DNA from: Sporosarcina sp. 6E9
Lineage (GTDB): Bacteria; Bacillota; Bacilli; Bacillales_A; Planococcaceae
Length of the DNA stretch: 64,000 nucleotides
NCBI RefSeq assembly: GCF_017921835.1
Contig: NZ_JAGEMN010000006.1
Span: 62,001-126,000 of the forward strand
Direction of reading: 5' to 3'
Shown: in pieces, positions 8,693 to 16,709 of the stretch
Position numbering within the stretch: the first letter of the stretch is position 1
Layout: each line of letters begins with the position of its first letter
Made by a program: the position numbers and the translations under genes
The notes under the pieces: model-generated
The model's database searches: none
Seen by the model: the letters and a program-made list of their open reading frames with translations, nothing else
Told to the model about the DNA's origin: nothing

Positions 8693-8830
8693 ATGGCTGA
8701 ATATCTAGAAAGCCACCAGCTGGAAAGAATTTCTTTAACGCATCGCGAAATTTATCTTTCGGATATAGGAAGGATTGATCCGGAAAAATTGAAAACAGTT
8801 CTTAGATATCAAGTAAAACCACGCGCTTGA
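8693..8830 (+). pseudogene. C-terminal remnant of a GyrI-like/AraC effector-binding domain protein
   Basis: A 45-codon open frame (MAEYLESHQL...) ends in HREIYLSDIGRIDPEKLKTV and LRYQVK. This matches the characteristic last helix and strand of GyrI-like small-molecule-binding domains (EIYLSDPRKT-PEKLKTVLRxPV). No upstream part of such a domain (about 110 more residues) is found before it, and no convincing ribosome site precedes the ATG. I read it as a decayed gene. The terminator at 8874 probably served the original gene. Confidence 0.55.
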
Positions 8831-8873
8831 ATCTTTACGCATGAAGATAATTTGAATGAGTGTAGAGGTTACT

Positions 8874-8899
8874 GAATCCAATAATGGATTCTTTTTTTT
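8874..8899 (+). terminator. intrinsic terminator
   Basis: GAATCCA and TGGATTC form a 7-bp stem with loop ATAA, followed by eight T. It lies just after the GyrI-like remnant. Confidence 0.85.
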
Positions 8900-9135
8900 A
8901 CTGCATTTTTATGAATTACAAATCATAATTGTTAGTAAACTTGACTTTTATCCAATCATACGCATTCGATTCAGTGTATCTGCGATTTTTCATTAATGTT
9001 TCTACTATATGATAAAGTTAATTCAACAGAGGTGAAACAGCGACTCAAATAATCAAAGGGATTAATGGGAATCTATTCAAATCCTTACCACCATTTCAAG
9101 AACTAGTAAATCTATTGGAATTGGAGTGAATGACA

Positions 9136-10113
9136 ATGTCGCTGAACAAGGAAATTAAAGCGGATGGATCCTTTAATCGCCAAAAAATATTATTTTCCAG
9201 ACCATTTGGAACAAAAGCAGGAGAGCTTCCAGTGGAAGAAAATCGATATCGTCTGATTTGGTCCGCAGCTTGTCCATGGTCACATCGGGTAGTGATTGTA
9301 AGAAACATTCTTGGGTTAGAAAATGTGATTAGTTTGGGTGCAGTGGATCCGATTCGTCCAGACGTTGACCGTATTGACTGGGCTTTTTCATTAGATGAAA
9401 ACAATGTGGATCCGGAATTAGGGATTCAGTATTTAAGTGAGATTTACACGAAAATAGATGCCGAATACGCTGGACGTCCGACTGTCCCGGTGATGGTTGA
9501 TTGTAATGAAAATATGGTTGTGAATAATGACTATTTCACACTGACAATCGTGCTTGAAACCGTTTGGGCACCTTTTCATAAAAGTGGTGCGCCAGATTTA
9601 TACCCGGAACCACTACGTCAGCGGATTGATGCGTTAAATGATGTTATTTATGCTGATATTAATAATGGGGTGTACCGATGTGGATTTGCGGGGTCACAGG
9701 AAGCTTATGAACAGGCATACGATAATTTGTTTGAGAAAATGGCAATCCTTGATCAACTTTTAGCGACACAGCGTTTCTTATTAGGTGATTACATTACGGA
9801 TGCCGATGTTCGATTATATGTTACGTTGGTACGATTTGATATTGCGTATTATTCGGTATTTAAAGCAAATAAACAGCGGCTAATTGATTTTTCACATTTA
9901 TGGGCGTATGCACGTGATTTGTATCGTACGCCTGGCTTTGGCGATACAACTGACTTTGAAGCTATTAAAAAGCATTATCATTTATCTGCGCGTCTATCGG
10001 CTGATTTGAAAAAGGAAAAGGTGATTATCCCCAAAGGCCCGGACTTATCGGGCTGGGACGCGGAGCCTAACAGGCAGCATTTAAGTGGGAAAGAAGAGAA
10101 GTTTTTAAGGTAG
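9136..10113 (+). CDS. glutathionyl-hydroquinone reductase-type glutathione S-transferase
   Basis: A 325-residue xi-class GST-like protein (YqjG/ECM4 family). The N-terminal thioredoxin-fold part carries the catalytic Cys in SAACPWSHR. The family blocks NVISLGAVDPIRPD, GRPTVPVMVD and NNDYFTL follow, then an all-helical C-terminal domain with LLGDYITDADVRLYVTLVRF. Homologues reduce glutathionyl-hydroquinones. In Firmicutes that lack glutathione the thiol may be bacillithiol or another; this is an inference. GGAG is 9 nt before the ATG at 9136 and only 3 nt before the ATG at 9130. Monocistronic. Confidence 0.88.
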   Translation: MSLNKEIKADGSFNRQKILFSRPFGTKAGELPVEENRYRLIWSAACPWSHRVVIVRNILGLENVISLGAVDPIRPDVDRIDWAFSLDENNVDPELGIQYLSEIYTKIDAEYAGRPTVPVMVDCNENMVVNNDYFTLTIVLETVWAPFHKSGAPDLYPEPLRQRIDALNDVIYADINNGVYRCGFAGSQEAYEQAYDNLFEKMAILDQLLATQRFLLGDYITDADVRLYVTLVRFDIAYYSVFKANKQRLIDFSHLWAYARDLYRTPGFGDTTDFEAIKKHYHLSARLSADLKKEKVIIPKGPDLSGWDAEPNRQHLSGKEEKFLR

Positions 10114-10196
10114 CGACCGCGTGCTAGCCAATCAAGTTGGCTTGGATGATTATTGAGTTGGGAATCGGAAAAAACGTTAAAAAGTATAGCAAATGG

Positions 10197-10232
10197 GGAT
10201 ACAATTCATACTTGAATTGGTATCCTTTTTTT
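10197..10232 (+). terminator. intrinsic terminator after GST gene
   Basis: GGATAC pairs with GTATCC, and AATTCA with TGAATT inside. Seven T follow. Confidence 0.85.
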
Positions 10233-10460
10233 ATGGTTACATCAATGTTTATAGCAAATAACAGCAGAAAACAATCCAATTGGTAAACTCATTAACAACA
10301 GTTAACAACAGCACGTAAAATTATGTGCCTCTGCAAATTACACTGCTAATAAGCTTGTTAATTGGAGGTTGAAACAACTTTTAGAAATAACTGAAAACAT
10401 TGAAGGGGACAAATGATTGTGTGCTAAACTAGAGATATTAGAAGACGGCTAATTCAACAA

Positions 10461-10485
10461 TCGGGCCAGATTGCGGAATAGGGGA
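10461..10485 (+). repeat. leader motif copy 1 (GGGnCAGATTGnGGAATAGGGG-like)
   Basis: TCGGGCCAGATTGCGGAATA followed by GGGG lies 45 nt ahead of the gene at 10531. A close relative occurs ahead of the next gene. The rest of the 10233-10530 gap shows no open frame with a ribosome site. Confidence 0.45.
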
Positions 10486-10530
10486 AACCAAGGGTAAGTT
10501 TGTAATTCATAATCGTAGGGGTGAACGAAA

Positions 10531-10794
10531 TTGGAGAAGAAAAATAATAATGGGGTTCTCATATTTCTAGGTATTTGTATTCTTTTTGCTGGAGGATTTA
10601 TAGGAAGTGGTCTTGGCGATGTGGCGGAGAGTGTTAGTATTAATCAGTCCTATGATGGAGAAAGTGACTCATATAGAGTGGTTGTGCAAGATGGAATTAT
10701 TTATATGTATGACATAACTACAGGACAAGTTTGGAGAAAGGCCGATAATTCCGATTCCAAATGGGAAGAAGTCGACGACTTGTATAGTGATTAA
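10531..10794 (+). CDS. small membrane-anchored hypothetical protein (87 aa)
   Basis: Not recognised. The TTG start is supported by AGGGG about 10 nt upstream. Residues 8-28 (VLIFLGICILFAGGFIGSG) form a single membrane segment. The acidic outer part contains a short beta-repeat (YRVVVQDGIIYMYDITTGQVWRK, given only as position 50-72) of the kind seen in secreted beta-propeller or PQQ-like proteins, ending in an acidic tail. It probably sits at the cell surface. It is followed by a similar-sized anchored protein at 10879. Confidence 0.6.
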   Translation: MEKKNNNGVLIFLGICILFAGGFIGSGLGDVAESVSINQSYDGESDSYRVVVQDGIIYMYDITTGQVWRKADNSDSKWEEVDDLYSD

Positions 10795-10845
10795 ATAAGA
10801 GGTGCCTCAAACGGGTGCGATTGTTGCACAAATTTTATGCCGTTA

Positions 10846-10871
10846 ATGGGACAGATTGTGAATTAGGGGGA
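10846..10871 (+). repeat. leader motif copy 2
   Basis: ATGGGACAGATTGTGAATTA followed by GGGGG matches copy 1 at 10461-10485 at most positions. It directly supplies the ribosome site of the gene at 10879. This may be a small dispersed repeat or a shared 5-prime leader. Confidence 0.4.
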
Positions 10872-10878
10872 ATTAAAA

Positions 10879-11349
10879 ATGCAGAGTAAAAACTTCAGGT
10901 ATTCAGTAATAGGAATTATTATACTTGCGATCTGTTTTTCCCTAAAGGTAATTAATGATTATAGAGAAAAAGACTTAATTAGTCTGATAAACTACAAGCA
11001 AGCTGATTTTCTTTCTATGGGTTTTACCTCAGATATCAACGAAGTACTAGAAGGAAAAGGTTTTGAGTGGTTTACAAAGGACCAGGAACCAACTGATGAA
11101 TTGATGGAGTTCTTAAGTCAGTACAGTGTAAAAAAGATAAACGAAGAGAAGTTTAATGAAATTAGAGAGAGTGGAGAGCGAATTGAATTTGATATTTATC
11201 ATTCAAAAGCTAAGCCATCCATTGTTTGGATGTATGGAAACAGTGTTCACATTCTAGTCGGAAATTATTATGAAATTACAAATGGACCAATCGATATAGA
11301 ATGGATAAGAAAATACAACGAAAAATACAATGATTTGTATGAAGAATAA
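10879..11349 (+). CDS. membrane-anchored hypothetical protein (156 aa)
   Basis: Not recognised. Residues 8-24 (YSVIGIIILAICFSLKV) are a membrane anchor. The remainder is charged, with INEVLEGKGFEWFTKDQE followed by a helix and a beta-rich end (YHSKAKPSIVWMYGNSVHIL at about 113-132). The KGFEW motif and domain order parallel the protein at 5135-5506. GGGGG precedes the ATG. The natural terminator of this gene appears to be the hairpin split by the mobile element downstream. Confidence 0.6.
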   Translation: MQSKNFRYSVIGIIILAICFSLKVINDYREKDLISLINYKQADFLSMGFTSDINEVLEGKGFEWFTKDQEPTDELMEFLSQYSVKKINEEKFNEIRESGERIEFDIYHSKAKPSIVWMYGNSVHILVGNYYEITNGPIDIEWIRKYNEKYNDLYEE

Positions 11350-11423
11350 AATGTTGCAATTTCGGAAAAGGGCGCGTATGCAGAAAAAAGGAAAAAAAGG
11401 ATAGGATAAGAAAAATGCACAGG

Positions 11424-11432
11424 CATAATAAC
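11424..11432. repeat. target-site duplication, left copy
   Basis: CATAATAAC, identical to 11790-11798, flanks the inverted-repeat element on its left. Confidence 0.7.
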
Positions 11433-11789
11433 GAGGGCACTGAAAAAGTATGAAAAAGTATATTTTATTCCATTATTCTCTGATTTAGTGCGCAGTTGTG
11501 AGACTCCCGCGGAATCAGCGAAGTGCGAAAGAGAAGATCACTCTTTCCTAAGCCAAGACCCTGTAGGAAGAGCCGTTACGAAGAACGGCTTTTGCGACCT
11601 AAAAGCGCAGCGTTTGGGAGCACGATTTTAGCGACGAAGCGGCAGGTAAAGATTGAACTGTATCTTTCCGCACTTGGCGCTCGCCCGCAGGAAAGCGAAA
11701 AGAGAGCGAAAGAGAAGTTCGCTCTTTCTTTGGAGCACTAACTCATTATTAATGATAGCACTACATTAATCACACTTTTTCAGTGCCTT
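11433..11789. mobile_element. MITE-like non-autonomous element, 357 bp
   Basis: The ends carry exact 14-bp inverted repeats: GGCACTGAAAAAGT at 11436-11449 and its reverse complement at 11774-11787. They are flanked by 9-bp direct repeats CATAATAAC. TGAAAAAGTA is repeated in tandem just inside the left end. The interior is GC-richer than its surroundings and contains blocks of the GAGACTCCCGCGG / CGACGAAGCGG / CCCGCAGGAAAGCG type that recur as dispersed repeats in Bacillaceae. It encodes no transposase; the only open frame inside (11523-11741) has no protein-like character. The parent transposase family is not known. Confidence 0.7.
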
Positions 11790-11798
11790 CATAATAAC
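11790..11798. repeat. target-site duplication, right copy
   Basis: CATAATAAC, identical to 11424-11432. Confidence 0.7.
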
Positions 11799-11898
11799 CT
11801 GGGCATTTTTTCTTGCTTTTTCTACTATTAATTTGGGTGCGTTTTCGTGTTTCTCCTCATCAACCGAACCCGTTAGGATACACCCACGGCCTCTTTAT

Positions 11899-13284
11899 TT
11901 ACACAATATAATCATCTTTGTGAACATCATTCGGTAGGCTCTTGTTATAATATTTACCTTTCGTGACCATGGCGATTATCACTGTCAGTATTGCCGCTAG
12001 AACCGCTGCAAAGAATGCGGCTGTACTTTGCAGGAAATTCCCCATGAAGCCTAGAGCAGCGATTGTACCTAGTAAGCTCGAAATGAATAAAGCCACGACG
12101 CCAACGGGATTCCATTTATACAAATATTCTTGCCGGCTCTCATAATAGCCAGGTCCAATTTTTAATAATCGTTTCACGATCATAGCGTCACTAACAAGTA
12201 TGGCTGCCCAAGCTAACAGAAAGACACCTTGGAATGTCATGGCTGTATCCAAATGATTCACGATGTCACCAAACATTAATACCATCGCAGTAACCCCTGA
12301 TACAACAACCCAGAATCGCCGGCCAGGTGTAAATTTAAAGATGTTTTCAAAGAAACTAGCAAGTGATAAGGAACTGCTATATATATTTGTTACGTTAATG
12401 CGCAGTTGAGTTAATATGGTAAATAACGCGCCACCGATACCAAGAAGCAAGACGATATAAACACCTGGGTTCGATTCATCCAGACGAACACCAAACCATA
12501 TACCAAGACCGCCCATGACGCCAAAACAGAAAATCTGAGGAATAAATCCTATCGCAACCGCGCCTACCTTGATGTCTTTTGGTTTAAGGAAGCGTGTATA
12601 ATCTGAAGCAAGAAGCGCTGTCAAACCCATTATGCCATGGTGCATTCCGATACATAATAACAAAGCTTCTCCACCTACTTGAACGCCATCTGGCATATAG
12701 GTCCAAAAACTACCTTTATAGACCGATGGGGTATAAATCGATACAACAATTGCGGCGATTAGAAAAATGAAGAAAATAGGTAAAGACCATTTTTGTAATT
12801 TGTCCAGTTGTTTAATTCCAAACCAATTTAAGGGGATGACAACGGTCCCAAAGAAAAGGATAATCACCCATTTCGGGATGACTGGGAAGAAGGTATGGAC
12901 AGCATATACTAATATTAATCCTTCAAACGCACAATACATAATGAAATTTGTTGCATAAATGAACGATGTGAGCGATGCGCCTACATAACCAAATCCACCA
13001 CCTCGGGATAAAAAATTGACGTTCATCCCAGATTTTGCGGAGAGATAAGAGATAAATGTTCCGAGTATGCCTGCGACGATGATTGCGTAAATGGAAGAAA
13101 TGATTGCATTAATGGCGCCAAATTTTAGAGCCATCACACTTCCCATTTGAAAATAGAAAATGGCTGTTGCGATGCCAAAAGCAATATTCGTGATACTTAA
13201 CCAACCCATAGTCCTTTGTTCTCGTGGCACTTTCACTAGTGTATAATCATTTGACGTTGCTTCTGGTGCATGGTGATCGCCCAT
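11899..13284 (-). CDS. NCS1-family purine/cytosine permease
   Basis: A 461-residue membrane transporter with about 12 transmembrane segments. It has the NCS1 pattern: VPREQRTMGWLSITNIAFG at the N-terminus, then SRGGGFGYVGA near residue 95, NWFGIKQLDKLQKW near 158, and ASDYTRFLKPKD near 230, the last resembling the DYSRF block of CodB-type permeases. It imports a nucleobase or related compound with a cation; the exact substrate cannot be told. The start at 13284 is chosen because GGAG lies 9 nt upstream, while the ATG at 13293 abuts it. No catabolic genes adjoin it. Confidence 0.85.
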   Translation of the reverse strand: MGDHHAPEATSNDYTLVKVPREQRTMGWLSITNIAFGIATAIFYFQMGSVMALKFGAINAIISSIYAIIVAGILGTFISYLSAKSGMNVNFLSRGGGFGYVGASLTSFIYATNFIMYCAFEGLILVYAVHTFFPVIPKWVIILFFGTVVIPLNWFGIKQLDKLQKWSLPIFFIFLIAAIVVSIYTPSVYKGSFWTYMPDGVQVGGEALLLCIGMHHGIMGLTALLASDYTRFLKPKDIKVGAVAIGFIPQIFCFGVMGGLGIWFGVRLDESNPGVYIVLLLGIGGALFTILTQLRINVTNIYSSSLSLASFFENIFKFTPGRRFWVVVSGVTAMVLMFGDIVNHLDTAMTFQGVFLLAWAAILVSDAMIVKRLLKIGPGYYESRQEYLYKWNPVGVVALFISSLLGTIAALGFMGNFLQSTAAFFAAVLAAILTVIIAMVTKGKYYNKSLPNDVHKDDYIV

Positions 13285-13561
13285 AATTATCATCTCCGCT
13301 TATAATTTGGCTTCAAAATCTGCCCACTGATATATCTTTATAATCCCCCCATTATTAAATGAAAAACCACTTTTCGTAATTAAATATTTAGAGTCCTTTG
13401 TTTTTAAATTTAAACCTAGTAATAGAATGAAAAATAGAGGGAAATATTTACATCTGTCGAAGTAGTATAGTATCTACCATCGTCAGTGATTTAGTGATTA
13501 ATGGTATACTGGAGCAACATGGATTAAAAAAGAGAAATATTATCAAAAGGGTGAAGAGAAA

Positions 13562-14419
13562 ATGAATGCAATGGATAAGCAACTTTATGATTACATGATT
13601 GCCAATCTGCCCACGATAACAAACAAATGGCTAACCCTTCGTGAGGAAAAAAGGGGGTCCATTTATTCCTTGAAGGCTGGTGAATCTGCGGAAGTGTTAC
13701 TTCGCCAACAAAACCGCTTAACCAATCTCACTGTCACCAGCATACTATTGAATGATAAACAGCTATTTGAAACCAATAAGGAAGAATGGGCGCGAGAATT
13801 GGCTGAAAGTAGAATAAAAAGCAATACATCTATACCGGAAGTGCTTGGAGCGCTTAGTAAAGCTAGGCAAACCTACTGGTCCTTCGTAAACGAGTTTGCA
13901 AAAACCAAAGGGATAGGAGTCACCCAAGATGATTTGATGAGGTGGGGAAATTCCATTCATTCCGCATTCGATGAACTTTATACGCATTATTCCGAAACGT
14001 ATTACGAGATCATGAATGCTAGACTTGCGGCACAACAACGCTTAATCGCAGAATTGAGTTATCCAATCATAAAGCTAACTAAATCGATTGGTGTTTTGCC
14101 GATCATCGGTAATATAGATACGTTTCGGGGAGAAGGTTTTTGGGATTCTATCCCCACGAAATGCGTTGAATTGGATATAACTCATTTGTTCATCGATTTG
14201 TCAGGCGTGTCCGAAATTGACACGATTGAGGTGCAGCAAATGAAGCCTTTCATGCAAGTCCTAAAATTGCTAGGGATTAATTCGACATTGACGGGGATCT
14301 GCCCAGAAATTGCGAAATCAACCGTCCAGTTAGGATTGGAATTGAACCATTTCGATACATATAATTCCTTGAAACAAGCGCTTAGTGAGCTATACCCGTT
14401 AGCGATGCCAGAAAACTAA
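13562..14419 (+). CDS. RsbR-like stressosome protein (N-terminal globin-like domain plus STAS)
   Basis: A 285-residue protein. Residues about 1-155 form an all-helical RsbR N-terminal domain. A linker helix contains QQRLIAELSYPIIKLTKSIG, and a STAS domain follows from about 175 (GVLPIIGNIDTFRG, then FIDLSGVSEIDTIEVQQM). The Thr residues in NIDTFRG and EIDTIEV match the positions phosphorylated by RsbT in RsbR paralogues. Such proteins form stressosomes that control SigB. No rsbS, rsbT or rsbX gene adjoins it, so it is an orphan paralogue like YkoB/YojH/YqhA. I saw no clear SigB promoter. Confidence 0.85.
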   Translation: MNAMDKQLYDYMIANLPTITNKWLTLREEKRGSIYSLKAGESAEVLLRQQNRLTNLTVTSILLNDKQLFETNKEEWARELAESRIKSNTSIPEVLGALSKARQTYWSFVNEFAKTKGIGVTQDDLMRWGNSIHSAFDELYTHYSETYYEIMNARLAAQQRLIAELSYPIIKLTKSIGVLPIIGNIDTFRGEGFWDSIPTKCVELDITHLFIDLSGVSEIDTIEVQQMKPFMQVLKLLGINSTLTGICPEIAKSTVQLGLELNHFDTYNSLKQALSELYPLAMPEN

Positions 14420-14476
14420 AAAAAAATCATATGTAAGCATAAGTTGAATATATTTCTATACCCGAACAGCCTATCT

Positions 14477-14535
14477 GAACTATATCCCTGAATCTCGCCT
14501 ACGTTGAAAAAGGCAAGGGATTCGGGCTATAGTTC
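14477..14535. terminator. long imperfect hairpin between convergent genes
   Basis: GAACTATA...GAATC..GCCT pairs with AGGC...GGATTC..TATAGTTC across about 59 nt. No strong T-run follows, so it may act as a weak bidirectional terminator. Confidence 0.45.
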
Positions 14536-14570
14536 AATTTGATAGTGCATGATGGCTTACTGAAAACTGT

Positions 14571-14828
14571 TTACCAAAAAAATGCTGAAGCTAAGGCTAT
14601 GCCCGTAATTGCGCCAAGAGCAATTCCAAATCCATATCTAAATCCGCCAAATCCGAATCCACCAAAACCTAGTCCATATCCGCCGAGACCTTCAGCAGGT
14701 CGAATCCAGACCATATCGCGGGTTACTCTCGTAATTTCTCCTCTATGAACCCGACCATCGCGGCAAGTAATTCTTACATTTCTTCCATGATATCTACAGC
14801 AAAGATTATAATAATTAGTTTGTGACAT
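14571..14828 (-). CDS. Sm-like domain protein with glycine-rich hydrophobic tail, probable spore-coat type
   Basis: An 85-residue protein from the ATG at 14828 (AAAGGAGG well spaced). Residues about 15-45 (NVRITCRDGRVHRGEITRV and DMVWIRP) have the strand-turn pattern of Sm/LSm-like small beta-barrels. Residues 48-70 are a run of GGYGLGF/GGFGFGGF repeats, and the end is hydrophobic (ALGAITGIALASAFFW). Gly-Tyr/Phe-rich tails of this type are common in spore-coat proteins. A SigK-like promoter precedes the gene at 14873-14899. Specific function unknown. Confidence 0.65.
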   Translation of the reverse strand: MSQTNYYNLCCRYHGRNVRITCRDGRVHRGEITRVTRDMVWIRPAEGLGGYGLGFGGFGFGGFRYGFGIALGAITGIALASAFFW

Positions 14829-14872
14829 TAATACGCCTCCTTTCAATCATATTTACACATAGCATGTACTGT

Positions 14873-14899
14873 TAACATATGATGATAATAATGCCTAGT
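14873..14899 (-). promoter_or_regulatory. SigK-like promoter for the Sm-like gene
   Basis: On the minus strand AC is followed by a 16-nt spacer and CATATGTTA, a full match to the -10 consensus CATAnnnTA with the expected spacing. It lies about 45 nt upstream of the start codon. Confidence 0.55.
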
Positions 14900-14971
14900 A
14901 ACAGATAAGCGTCTAGACCCGTCCATATTTGTTTAAGGTTCTTAAATGATCCATTCAAAAAAGTATAAAGG

Positions 14972-15823
14972 ATGAGAAACTCGGCAGTTATTCAAACACA
15001 AACATGGCTTTATAAATTTTTACATGCATGTTCGGAGAAATCGGAAGAAAATTCATACGTCCTTCAATGTAAGATGCTTTGTGCACCGATTGTGAAGCTA
15101 TTTCCTGAAGTAAATCCGGAAGAATTGCAATATGAACTTCTAACTCATGGATTATTTGATCCTGATAATTGGGCGGATCTTAGAAATCAAGTTAAGATAT
15201 TGGAACAGCGAAAGATTTGGAAGATTGTTGAACAGGAATATCTTTTTTTGAAAAATTTATGGAAAGGCCCAGAGGTAGCCATCTATATTTATCCGCTGAA
15301 TACGGTGACTCTCCATAGGAATGAAAAAGCACCTACGAAAAATGGTTTAGCGTATAAAGGTGCCTTGTTTCTATTTATTACTGAGGGGCTTAGAATTGAG
15401 GAAATCAAGGCATTATTAGCGCATGAATACAACCATGTTTGTCGATTAAACTATTTAGGATTAGCAACTGAAACAATCCCATTAAAGGATTCGCTCATTA
15501 TTGAAGGCTTTGGGGAGTTTGCAGTGAAAGAATTATACGGAGAACGGTGGCTTGCGCCGTGGACTGACTTTTATTCATTCAAAGAGTCAAAAGGAATATG
15601 GACCAAACACTTCATTCCGAACTTAAATTTGCGGGGGACTAAAAACCATCAACTTTATTTGTATGGGAAGACGAGAAGCCCTTTTCCTAAATGGATTGGC
15701 TATCATATAGGTTATCAAATTGTTGATTCATTCCACAGACAGCACGGCCCGTTTAACAATTCAGCGTTATATCGAAAGTCATCTGATGAGATCATCGCAG
15801 GATCCAACTTTCCTTTAAATTAA
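14972..15823 (+). CDS. DUF2268 predicted zinc-dependent protease (YjaZ-like)
   Basis: A 283-residue cytoplasmic zincin. HEYNH at residues 151-155 is the HExxH zinc motif, preceded by IEEIKALLAH. The downstream EGFGEFAVKELYGE supplies the third ligand Glu and matches the EGLAE block of DUF2268 proteins. The Bacillus YjaZ family has this size. The substrate is unknown. The ribosome site (AAAGG) is unusually close to the ATG, so the start is less certain, but no better one is available. A terminator follows. Confidence 0.8.
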   Translation: MRNSAVIQTQTWLYKFLHACSEKSEENSYVLQCKMLCAPIVKLFPEVNPEELQYELLTHGLFDPDNWADLRNQVKILEQRKIWKIVEQEYLFLKNLWKGPEVAIYIYPLNTVTLHRNEKAPTKNGLAYKGALFLFITEGLRIEEIKALLAHEYNHVCRLNYLGLATETIPLKDSLIIEGFGEFAVKELYGERWLAPWTDFYSFKESKGIWTKHFIPNLNLRGTKNHQLYLYGKTRSPFPKWIGYHIGYQIVDSFHRQHGPFNNSALYRKSSDEIIAGSNFPLN

Positions 15824-15867
15824 AACAATCTTTTTCTAGATAATTATCTAGGAAAAGATTGTTTTTT
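15824..15867 (+). terminator. strong intrinsic terminator after the DUF2268 gene
   Basis: AACAATCTTTT.CTAGATAA pairs with TTATCTAG.AAAAGATTGTT, about 18 bp, followed by a T-run. Confidence 0.9.
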
Positions 15868-15912
15868 GTTTAACATAATTGATCAGCGGTCAAATCTGGA
15901 ATTCTTTACAAA

Positions 15913-16056
15913 TTAGTAACAGCCATACCCACCTTCAACATCATTTCCGATATAAGCTGCCCCAACAATGATAAGCAGGATAAATAATACAACGATTAAC
16001 GTAAAGCCCGCGCCGTATCCTACGTTACAAGCTTCCTTCTCAATTTTAGAAGACAT
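15913..16056 (-). CDS. YjcZ family sporulation protein (47 aa)
   Basis: A tiny single-helix protein, [20 protein letters not shown] and on. [20 protein letters not shown] is the signature of YjcZ-type small sporulation peptides, which usually read [20 protein letters not shown]. One transmembrane helix is predicted, with a short Gly-rich tail ending GYGCY. AAAGGAGTGG precedes the ATG. A CATATTCTA box upstream would fit a late mother-cell promoter. The role of this family in spores is not established. Confidence 0.85.
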   Translation of the reverse strand: MSSKIEKEACNVGYGAGFTLIVVLFILLIIVGAAYIGNDVEGGYGCY

Positions 16057-16087
16057 TCTATCCACTCCTTTCCTATAGACATATATA

Positions 16088-16096
16088 TAGAATATG
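16088..16096 (-). promoter_or_regulatory. SigK/SigE-like -10 box for the YjcZ gene
   Basis: CATATTCTA on the minus strand fits CATAnnnTA, 32 nt upstream of the ATG. No AC -35 with ideal spacing was found, so this rests on the -10 only. Confidence 0.35.
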
Positions 16097-16251
16097 AGTC
16101 GGTTTTGGAAATCACAGGGCTAGTGTGCAAAAACATTTGATAAATCGTAAAGTACCCAGTTTACGATAAATAGTTTCTAGGATTCAGAAGAGTAGCCGTT
16201 CTTAGAAGGACACGTCATACATAAAATACAAAAAGGAGAAGAGGTGATGAT

Positions 16252-16497
16252 ATGTTTGAACTTTATGATGTGGTTATAATTCCTCTGATTATGGGGATTG
16301 TAGAGATGTTCAAAAGAGCAGGAGTAAGTAAGAAATTGTTACCGTTTATTGCGTTATTTATCGGTATAGCGGTCGGTGTGGTATACGTTACCGATTTTGA
16401 TTGGAAGCAAGGCGTGCTGGTCGGTGGAATGCTAGGACTTTCTGCCAGCGGACTATACAGTAGTTCGAAAAATACATTTGAAAAGAGTGACGAGTAA
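16252..16497 (+). CDS. small two-helix membrane protein, holin-like (81 aa)
   Basis: The product has two hydrophobic helices (VVIIPLIMGIVEMFKRAG and LLPFIALFIGIAVGVVYV) and a third shorter Gly-rich hydrophobic stretch, with a charged C-terminus. The start YDVVIIPLIMGIVEMFKRAG resembles phage-type small holins. No endolysin or other phage gene is nearby, so a phage role is not supported here. A strong AAAGGAG precedes the ATG. An inverted repeat spans its stop codon. Confidence 0.6.
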   Translation: MFELYDVVIIPLIMGIVEMFKRAGVSKKLLPFIALFIGIAVGVVYVTDFDWKQGVLVGGMLGLSASGLYSSSKNTFEKSDE

Positions 16498-16510
16498 TCG
16501 TTACTCTTTT
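16481..16510 (+). terminator. palindromic hairpin over the stop codon
   Basis: AAAAGAGT.ACGAGTAATCGT.ACTCTTTT forms a stem that includes the last codons of the holin-like gene and ends in T residues. It could terminate or stabilise the transcript. Confidence 0.5.
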
Positions 16511-16709
16511 ATGTGTAACCGTTCGTTCATGTAATGCAAGCTTTTTCGTTTCGGAATACCAGACATTTCTGCTTCTACATGTGCTACAATCGATAGGTAA
16601 ATACATACTTAAATATGATTTATTTTTGAATATGGGGAATCATAAACATCATAACCAGTTTCTTACTAGTCGTCTCGGGGACTGGTGCTTTTTATAGGAG
16701 GATTTATAA

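Larger units (their letters stand above)
11410..11815 (+). terminator. intrinsic terminator split by an insertion
   Basis: The left arm AAAATGCACAGG (11412-11423) and the right arm CCTGGGCATTTT (11798-11809) pair at 11 of 12 positions and are followed by a T-run. They are separated only by the 357-bp element and one copy of its 9-bp target duplication. Removing these restores a normal terminator with an 8-nt loop. Confidence 0.65.

Noticed and set aside
11523..11741. 72-codon plus-strand open frame
   Set aside because: It lies wholly inside the MITE, has a very basic low-complexity composition and no ribosome site.
13285..13561. SigB promoter for the RsbR-like gene
   Set aside because: No GTTTAA-N13-15-GGGTAT arrangement was seen.
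16252..16497. Prophage remnant, suggested by a holin-like protein
   Set aside because: No endolysin, integrase, structural gene or attachment repeats are visible around it; a lone two-helix protein is not enough.
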